This document shows positions 59,004 to 64,000 of a DNA stretch of 64,000 nucleotides, in pieces. The translations under genes were made by a program, and so were the position numbers. The first letter of the stretch is position 1. Each line of letters opens with the position of its first letter. The stretch is from Aliidiomarina haloalkalitolerans (GTDB lineage Bacteria > Pseudomonadota > Gammaproteobacteria > Enterobacterales > Alteromonadaceae), in the NCBI RefSeq assembly GCF_003987315.1, contig NZ_PIPI01000001.1, forward strand, positions 310,001-374,000, written 5' to 3'. Under the pieces are notes generated by a model. It saw only the letters and a list, made by a program, of their open reading frames with translations, was not told the DNA's origin and did no database searches.

Positions 59004-59954
59004 TTACATGCTCTCCGAAATTCGGCAGGGTGTGGATTGCGTCGATAAATAATCAATGGCTTGGCGAACAGCGTTCAATAAGCTCTCACTATGATGACGA
59101 TGCGCAAGTTGAGGATCTGCTGTTACGCCGTTCACTACAGGTAATCCTAAATCAAGATTCCTTTCCTGCGGGCTAATCACTATGTCGATCAGTTGGTAAC
59201 CTAATTGCTTTTCGAGCCATTGCAATCGAGCGGCGAGTGGTAATTGACCGGCAGGGCTTGGCTCAGCAACGAGATTATCAATAAAAATGACTTTTGCAGG
59301 AGAATTCGCGATTGCTTGCGTTATTTCAGCGACCAATAGAGGTGGTAGTACGGACGTTAGAAAACTACCGGGCCCTAAAATAATATAGTCACTCTGTTGA
59401 ATATGGATGAGGACTTCCGGGGTTGCTTGTACCGCAGGCGAAAGGCTCATACGTTGCGGCATTGAAATTAAACGATCGACATACAGCTCACCAAAACAGG
59501 TCAAGTCGGGGCTGATCTCTGCAACTAAGTCGGTTGGCGTTTCTGACATGGGCAGAATGCGATTCGGTACTTTTAATAACCGACTGAGCAATTCGATACC
59601 GTCGAGAGGACGTGCAGAAAGTTCGTCAAGACAGTACAGTAAAAGGTTGCCAAGGCTATGACCGTCAAGGTCTGAGCCTTCTGCAAAGCGATAGTTTAAA
59701 ACCTCAGCAGCCAGTGGCTGGTCAGCAATTTGCGACATGCAATTACGGATATCACCCCAAGCAATGCAATGGTTGGCAGCGCGCAGTTTACCGGTTGAGC
59801 CGCCGTTGTCCGTGGTGGCGACCACACCAACTAAGCGACGCTTCATAAATGCAAGGGTGGACATCAAGCGCCCAAGCCCGTGGCCACCACCAATGGCAGT
59901 GATGCGAAGATGTTTAAATACGTCAAGTTGGCGCTTTTTGTTTGGAACTTCCAT
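59004..59954 (-). CDS. YvcK/YbhK-type UDP-sugar-binding (CofD-like) protein
   Basis: Member of the CofD/YvcK family, close to E. coli YbhK. Bacillus YvcK binds UDP-GlcNAc and is needed for normal growth and cell wall synthesis on gluconeogenic carbon; the role of YbhK-type proteins is less clear. Motifs: ITAIGGGHGLGR near the N-terminus, TTDNGGSTGKLR, AWGDIRNC, LDGHSLGNLLL and ILGPGSFLTSVLP. I use the ATG at 59954 (316 aa); a TTG at 59987 would add 11 residues. First gene of a three-gene unit with two exported peptidases and divergent from waaA. Confidence 0.88.
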   Translation of the reverse strand: MEVPNKKRQLDVFKHLRITAIGGGHGLGRLMSTLAFMKRRLVGVVATTDNGGSTGKLRAANHCIAWGDIRNCMSQIADQPLAAEVLNYRFAEGSDLDGHSLGNLLLYCLDELSARPLDGIELLSRLLKVPNRILPMSETPTDLVAEISPDLTCFGELYVDRLISMPQRMSLSPAVQATPEVLIHIQQSDYIILGPGSFLTSVLPPLLVAEITQAIANSPAKVIFIDNLVAEPSPAGQLPLAARLQWLEKQLGYQLIDIVISPQERNLDLGLPVVNGVTADPQLAHRHHSESLLNAVRQAIDYLSTQSTPCRISESM

Positions 59955-60103
59955 CTTTTTGTCTACGATCCTTAGAAAACTCCACAAACTATAATCTGTT
60001 GCGCAGCGCCTGTGAAATAAATTCCAAGACTTTTTCGTTTATGGTTTCGCATGGATTGTTAAATTCTGGCAAGATAAGCGCAGTTTTTCGAAGGAATGGG
60101 TTC

Positions 60104-61426
60104 ATGACAGAAAATACGAGCGCAACAGCACAGCCGCAATTTACCCGATGGAGCTTGGCACTGTATAGCGGCTTACTCTACTTGTTTACTCCGTTGATTC
60201 TACTTTATTTCTGGCGACAGGGACGACGCAACCCTGCCTACCGTGCGCGTTTAGATGAGCGTTTTGGTAAACACAAGATTCCTGATAGGTATTGCGGCGG
60301 TGTCGTTTTTCACTGTGTTTCAGTTGGTGAGTTTTTGGCAGCACGAGCAATGATCCAACGTTTTATACAACGCCACCCGCATACACCAGTCATCATTACA
60401 AGCATGACCCCGACGGCTTCCGAATTAATAGAAAAAACGTTTGCTGCACGCGCTTTTCATTGTTATTTGCCAATTGATACGCCGACCGCAGTAAGTCGTT
60501 TTCTCAACCAGGCCAAGCCCCTTTCGATTGTTGTCTTGGAAACGGAGTTATGGCCAAACTTAGTGCACCAGTGTCGCCGTCGCAAGACCCCTATTGTATT
60601 GGTTAATGGCAGGATGTCAGAACAATCGATGCGCGGTTATGTGCGCTTGGATTGGTTGTTTAAACAAGTATGGGGAGCGCTAGATTTTTGCGGTGCGCAA
60701 ACGGAGAGTGCGGCACAACGTTTTCAGCGTATTGGTGTGCCGGCAGATAAGGTCGATGTCGTCGGTAACCTGAAATTTGATATCAGCTGCTCGGAGAAAC
60801 TAAGAAACGAGATTAAAGATTATAAGGCGCTGTTTGGCGAACGGCCGATTATCACTGCCGGCAGTACGCATGAGGGCGAGGAAGTACAATTGCTCAAAGC
60901 CTTTACGAGTGTTTTAAAGCAGCATCCAACTGCGTTGTTCATTCTTGTTCCGCGTCATCAAGAGCGGTTTCAGGCGGTGGCCGAGCTGGTGGAACAGCGT
61001 GGGTTCAAATATGTTCGCCGCAGTGCCGGTGTACCTGTTCTACCAACAACTCAGGTATTACTGGCTGACACGATGGGTGAATTAATGCTTTGGTACGGAG
61101 TCGCTAATGTCGCTTTTGTCGGGGGTAGTTTGATAACCCGCGGTGGGCATAACCCGCTTGAGCCGCTTGCGTTAGCTGTGCCGATCGTTTCTGGAACCCA
61201 TGTATTTAATTTCCAAGAGGTGTATGACCAGCTTGATAGCTTAGAAGCAGTGAATTGGGTGACGGCAGACGACCAGTTAGACCTTGTCTTAGAGAGACTG
61301 TTGGACGATGAAAATGCCCAGCTAAAAACCGCACATGCACAAAGTTTGTTTGCTCAGCATGAAGGTGCAACGGATCGCTATCTTGATTTGATTGACGACT
61401 TTCTGGAGCGCAGCGGAGATGAATAA
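60104..61426 (+). CDS. waaA: 3-deoxy-D-manno-octulosonic acid (Kdo) transferase WaaA
   Basis: Inner-membrane-associated GT30 enzyme adding Kdo to the lipid A precursor. 440 aa from the ATG at 60104 with AAGGA 8 nt upstream; the open frame extends upstream to 59942 without homology. One N-terminal membrane anchor (about 17-36), catalytic-base Glu76 in HCVSVGEFLAA, IVVLETELWPNLVHQC, and the C-terminal nucleotide-sugar region VGGSLITRGGHNPLEPLALA. Because kdkA follows, it is probably a mono-Kdo transferase (inference). Confidence 0.95.
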   Translation: MTENTSATAQPQFTRWSLALYSGLLYLFTPLILLYFWRQGRRNPAYRARLDERFGKHKIPDRYCGGVVFHCVSVGEFLAARAMIQRFIQRHPHTPVIITSMTPTASELIEKTFAARAFHCYLPIDTPTAVSRFLNQAKPLSIVVLETELWPNLVHQCRRRKTPIVLVNGRMSEQSMRGYVRLDWLFKQVWGALDFCGAQTESAAQRFQRIGVPADKVDVVGNLKFDISCSEKLRNEIKDYKALFGERPIITAGSTHEGEEVQLLKAFTSVLKQHPTALFILVPRHQERFQAVAELVEQRGFKYVRRSAGVPVLPTTQVLLADTMGELMLWYGVANVAFVGGSLITRGGHNPLEPLALAVPIVSGTHVFNFQEVYDQLDSLEAVNWVTADDQLDLVLERLLDDENAQLKTAHAQSLFAQHEGATDRYLDLIDDFLERSGDE

Positions 61427-62216
61427 CCAGAACAATTTAATTCAACGTCGGGGGCAGGCTGGCGAGCGTTTCTTGGTGACCCCTGATGCAGATGCAAATG
61501 TCAGTGACCACACTGAATTACGAGCATGGTTCTCGGCAAACTTCTGGCGAGAACAACAAGCCATTACTGGGCAATCGAAAGGCCGCAATACGGTTTATTT
61601 CGTGCGTTGTGGTGAACAGGAGTGGGTGTTACGGCATTATTATCGGGGTGGTTTGCCGGGGAAATTATTACGCGACCTGTTTTTCTACACGGGAGTCATG
61701 AAAACGCGTAGTTTTCAGGAGCTCGAATTGTTGTGGCGAATGTACCATTTAGGTTTACCGGTGCCGAAGCCGATCGCTGCTTATCAGAAGAAGCGAGGAT
61801 TGACTTACCAAGCTGATATTCTGATTGAGCGGATTCCGCATAGTCAGGATCTTTTCCAGTGCTTACAAGAGCAAACTCTGCCAGCAGAACAATGGCATCG
61901 TATCGGTGCCACAATCGCTCGATTTCATCAAACCGGTGTGTACCACAGTGATTTGAATTGCCACAATATCTTATTGCAACGGGCTGAACGCTGCGACAAA
62001 GTATGGGTCATAGATTTTGACCGTTGTGAATTTCGTTCCCCTGGGCGCTGGCAAGTGCAGAATTTAGAGCGCTTGCATCGTTCATTGGAGAAAGAACAAC
62101 AAAAGTTCGCCGCTCAGGCGAAACCATTCTATTTTAACTCTGCGGATTGGCAGCACTTGATACAGGGATACGTTGCGGGTGATGGAGACGAAAATGAATA
62201 CCCAAGCAATGATTAG
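61419..62216 (+). CDS. kdkA: Kdo kinase KdkA
   Basis: Phosphorylates Kdo at position 4 on lipid A-linked Kdo, as in Haemophilus and Vibrio. 265 aa with protein-kinase-like fold: catalytic loop HSDLNCHNILL (Asp178, Asn183) and metal-binding VIDFDRCEFR (Asp199). The ATG at 61419 overlaps the waaA end by 8 nt, so the pair is coupled and works on the same substrate. An upstream ATG at 61392 is a less likely start. Confidence 0.92.
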   Translation: MNNQNNLIQRRGQAGERFLVTPDADANVSDHTELRAWFSANFWREQQAITGQSKGRNTVYFVRCGEQEWVLRHYYRGGLPGKLLRDLFFYTGVMKTRSFQELELLWRMYHLGLPVPKPIAAYQKKRGLTYQADILIERIPHSQDLFQCLQEQTLPAEQWHRIGATIARFHQTGVYHSDLNCHNILLQRAERCDKVWVIDFDRCEFRSPGRWQVQNLERLHRSLEKEQQKFAAQAKPFYFNSADWQHLIQGYVAGDGDENEYPSND

Positions 62217-62763
62217 GCACCGGCAATGGCTAAACTCTCGTTTGTCACTGTTTAGTTGCGGTCTAGTAATTTGCGTATCATCGCTGTTGAGTACAACCGC
62301 GCACGCTACAGATTCAGTGGCAACAGCGATGGCTGAGTCAGGACTTGACACACTGCAGGTGTGTTTGATTGGCAGCGAGAACGTGCAGCTCACGGTTGAG
62401 TTAGCGCTCAATGCCGACACCCGAGCGCGGGGGTTGATGGAGCGCAAGTCGCTGCCCACTAATGCGGGTATGTTATTTGTCTATCCGAACGATGGCTTAC
62501 GCGCGTTCTGGATGTACAAGACGTTAATTCCATTGGATATTGCCTACATCGATAAAGAAGGCGTGATTAATGAGATTCTGACAATGGAACCGTGTCGTAG
62601 TATTTTTCCTGGGCGTTGTCGCAATTACCCAGCGACGCAAGTATTTCGAATGGCTTTAGAAGTGAATGCGGGCCACTTTGAAGAATGGCAAGTTGCTGCA
62701 GGTGACCAAGTGTACCAGCAGGATTGTAAAACCCCGTTGCGAGCTTTGCTGGCGCACGACTAA
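62194..62763 (+). CDS. Secreted DUF192 family protein
   Basis: 189 aa from the ATG at 62194 (TGGAGA upstream; ATGs at 62173 and 62182 are alternatives), overlapping kdkA by 23 nt. A signal peptide spans about 1-35, ending in TTAHA. The DUF192 domain shows RARGLMERKSLPTNAGMLFV, FWMYKTLIPLDIAYI and a C-terminal part with three cysteines. The function of DUF192 proteins is not established; they are small beta-barrel-like proteins often exported. Confidence 0.88.
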   Translation: MNTQAMIRHRQWLNSRLSLFSCGLVICVSSLLSTTAHATDSVATAMAESGLDTLQVCLIGSENVQLTVELALNADTRARGLMERKSLPTNAGMLFVYPNDGLRAFWMYKTLIPLDIAYIDKEGVINEILTMEPCRSIFPGRCRNYPATQVFRMALEVNAGHFEEWQVAAGDQVYQQDCKTPLRALLAHD

Positions 62764-62786
62764 CATTTGCAAGCAAGGAGTTCTAG

Positions 62787-63164
62787 ATGAAACAACTGAC
62801 AATACTAGCTATTTTCGCAGTTCTGCTTTTGAGCGCCTGTGCTAGCACGGACAACACGCCCGGAGGTCAAAGCCAAAGCTCGCAGCGAGTAATGCCACTT
62901 GCAGAAATAACCTATGACAATGTCGAACGGGTACTGCAGATTGATCAAACACAAATCCAAGACATTCAACGCTGGTGGGGGACACCTTCCTCCCAAGGGC
63001 AGACCGGTGACGCACTTTGGTACAACTATACCTATGTCGGACAAACTGGTGCTAGCGATGGCAGCACCCGGATGTTGTCTCTAACGCTGTATTTTAATTC
63101 CCGAGCCTTGTTACAAGACTACGATATTCAAATTCACGAGTTTCCGGCGTATTCGCGGCCCTAG
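62787..63164 (+). CDS. BamE/SmpA-like small lipoprotein
   Basis: 125 residues. Signal sequence MKQLTILAIFAVLLLSAC ends in the lipobox LSAC (Cys18). The mature part has the general pattern of BamE/OmlA-like folds: DIQRWWGTPSSQGQTGDALW, then a Tyr-rich strand and LTLYFNSRALLQDYDI. It is not the BamE of the outer-membrane assembly complex by clear similarity, so only a fold-level call is made. AAGGAG ribosome site. The stop codon TAG is inside the first unit of a 12-bp tandem repeat. Confidence 0.75.
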   Translation: MKQLTILAIFAVLLLSACASTDNTPGGQSQSSQRVMPLAEITYDNVERVLQIDQTQIQDIQRWWGTPSSQGQTGDALWYNYTYVGQTGASDGSTRMLSLTLYFNSRALLQDYDIQIHEFPAYSRP

Positions 63165-63205
63165 TTATCGCCCTAGTTATCGCCCTAGTTATCGCCATAG
63201 TTACC
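63158..63205. repeat. 12-bp tandem repeat spanning the lipoprotein stop codon
   Basis: GCCCTAGTTATC occurs three times head to tail from 63158, followed by a fourth copy with two changes (GCCATAGTTACC). The unit length is a multiple of three, so every copy adds another in-frame TAG (63162, 63174, 63186, 63198) after the lipoprotein gene. The other two forward frames stay open across the tract. The remaining 170 nt up to the M13 gene show no convincing gene. Confidence 0.95.
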
Positions 63206-63378
63206 GCGGTATTAATGTTCATTGCTCGGACAATGAACAAAGGTGCTGCATTAGTCGCATATCCGTACCCGTTGACCGCCAAAGACTCGACAGTTTGTTT
63301 CGACTTCGCTGAGACTGCTGTTAGCAAAGATTTCAGATATTTGAAATTGAATAAATAATCAACAGGAAGAGAACGTTC

Positions 63379-64000
63379 ATGAATAAAGTAACCATGATTG
63401 CAGCAAGTGTTGCGCTAGCGCTTGGTGTAACCGGCTGCACTGACGGGGAGACTCCGACGAATGGCTCGTCAGCAACCCAACACACTGCTGCGCAAATGAG
63501 CAGTACCGCAGAGCAGCAAGCGCTGCGCTCAGGGGTTGAGATAAACAACATGGATACAAGTGTAAGCCCTCGGGAGAATTTCTTTCGTTATGTCAACGGT
63601 GGTTGGTTAGAGAATACCCAAATCCCAGCTGATCGGGCGCGCTGGGGCAGTTTTGATGAGCTTCGTGAACAAGCTGAAGCGCATGTCCTCGAAATTGTTC
63701 AGGAGTTTGCCTCGACGACGGCCGAGCAAGGTTCAGACGTGCAGAAGATTGGCGATCTCTATCGTTCGTTTATGGATGAAGACACGATCGAGGCACGCGG
63801 CATCAACCCACTCGCTGAAGACTTCGCTCGGATTCAAGCGCTGGAGTCACATGCTGATCTTGCAACCTATTGGGGGCAACAACAACGTTATCGCGCTGGT
63901 ACACCGTTTAATGTGAGCGTCGGCCAAGATCAAATGCAGTCTGACCAACATATAACGGCCATTAGTCAGTCAGGTTTAGGTTTACCTGATCGCGAGTATT
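63379..64000 (+). CDS. M13 (neprilysin/PepO) family metallopeptidase lipoprotein, 3' partial
   Basis: The frame starts at an ATG with AGGAAGAG upstream and runs off the window after 207 codons. The N-terminus has a signal sequence with lipobox VTGC (Cys20). The M13 N-terminal domain is clear: ENFFRYVNGGWLENTQIPAD, GSFDELREQAE, IGDLYRSFMDED and SGLGLPDREY. The zinc-binding HExxH and ExxxD motifs would be beyond the window end, so catalytic competence cannot be judged. Confidence 0.9.
   Translation, partial: MNKVTMIAASVALALGVTGCTDGETPTNGSSATQHTAAQMSSTAEQQALRSGVEINNMDTSVSPRENFFRYVNGGWLENTQIPADRARWGSFDELREQAEAHVLEIVQEFASTTAEQGSDVQKIGDLYRSFMDEDTIEARGINPLAEDFARIQALESHADLATYWGQQQRYRAGTPFNVSVGQDQMQSDQHITAISQSGLGLPDREY

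Noticed and set aside
63094-63327. Minus-strand frame with repeated AITR units opposite the 12-bp repeat
   Set aside because: The repeats are a by-product of the DNA tandem repeat, and the frame overlaps the end of a well-supported lipoprotein gene without a ribosome site.
63215-63358. Possible 47-residue ORF before the M13 gene
   Set aside because: There is no ribosome site before the ATG, and the frame may be open by chance next to the repeat; kept only as part of a finding.

Overview
The window looks like a chromosomal segment of a marine gammaproteobacterium close to Idiomarina/Pseudidiomarina (Alteromonadales). This assignment is inferred from the strongly gammaproteobacterial protein sequences, the conserved gene orders (relA-mazG-pyrG-eno; ftsB-ispD-ispF-truD-surE-pcm...nlpD-rpoS; sap next to psp) and the amino-acid and peptide oriented gene content. 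No rRNA, tRNA, CRISPR array, insertion sequence, prophage or other clear mobile element was seen. Nearly all of the window is coding.

Layout. 1-14718 (+): housekeeping run pdxJ (cut at the window edge), acpS, relA, mazG, pyrG, eno, an unrecognised ORF, ftsB, ispD, ispF, truD, surE, pcm, yqaA-like, nlpD, rpoS. 14737-17331 (-): mutS, convergent with rpoS across a hairpin. 17556-22297 (+): pncC, recA with an SOS-type operator, an exported DUF885 metallopeptidase-like lipoprotein and a patatin-like (RssA) protein. 22445-30646 (-): putP, then sapF-D-C-B-A and pspF. 30928-32473 (+): pspABC behind a sigma54-type promoter. 32697-41057 (+): aromatic amino acid catabolism: methionine gamma-lyase-like gene coupled to phhA and phhB, then tyrR, then hpd-hmgA-fahA-maiA. 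Together these take phenylalanine to tyrosine and on to fumarate plus acetoacetate. TyrR-box-like palindromes sit before each of the three transcription units.

41291-54222 (mixed): S9 peptidase lipoprotein, small membrane protein, rhombosortase-like rhomboid protease (-), gamma-glutamyltranspeptidase, HIT protein, rlmI and metG (-), mrp (apbC), dcd and a GGDEF diguanylate cyclase. 54273-59954 (-): a tight unit of YvcK/YbhK-like protein, exported M14 peptidase and exported S9 peptidase. 60104-64000 (+): waaA, kdkA, a secreted DUF192 protein, a BamE-like lipoprotein and an M13 peptidase lipoprotein cut by the window end.

The accessory theme is peptide and amino-acid use: six exported peptidases or transpeptidases, a proline symporter, a Sap-type peptide ABC transporter, methionine lyase and full Phe/Tyr degradation. 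I saw no clear previously undescribed multi-gene system. The best leads are the unrecognised ORF between eno and ftsB, the TyrR-box circuit joined to a methionine lyase-phenylalanine hydroxylase operon, the YvcK-M14-S9 operon, the lipoprotein form of SapA, and two short tandem-repeat tracts, one of which spans a stop codon.
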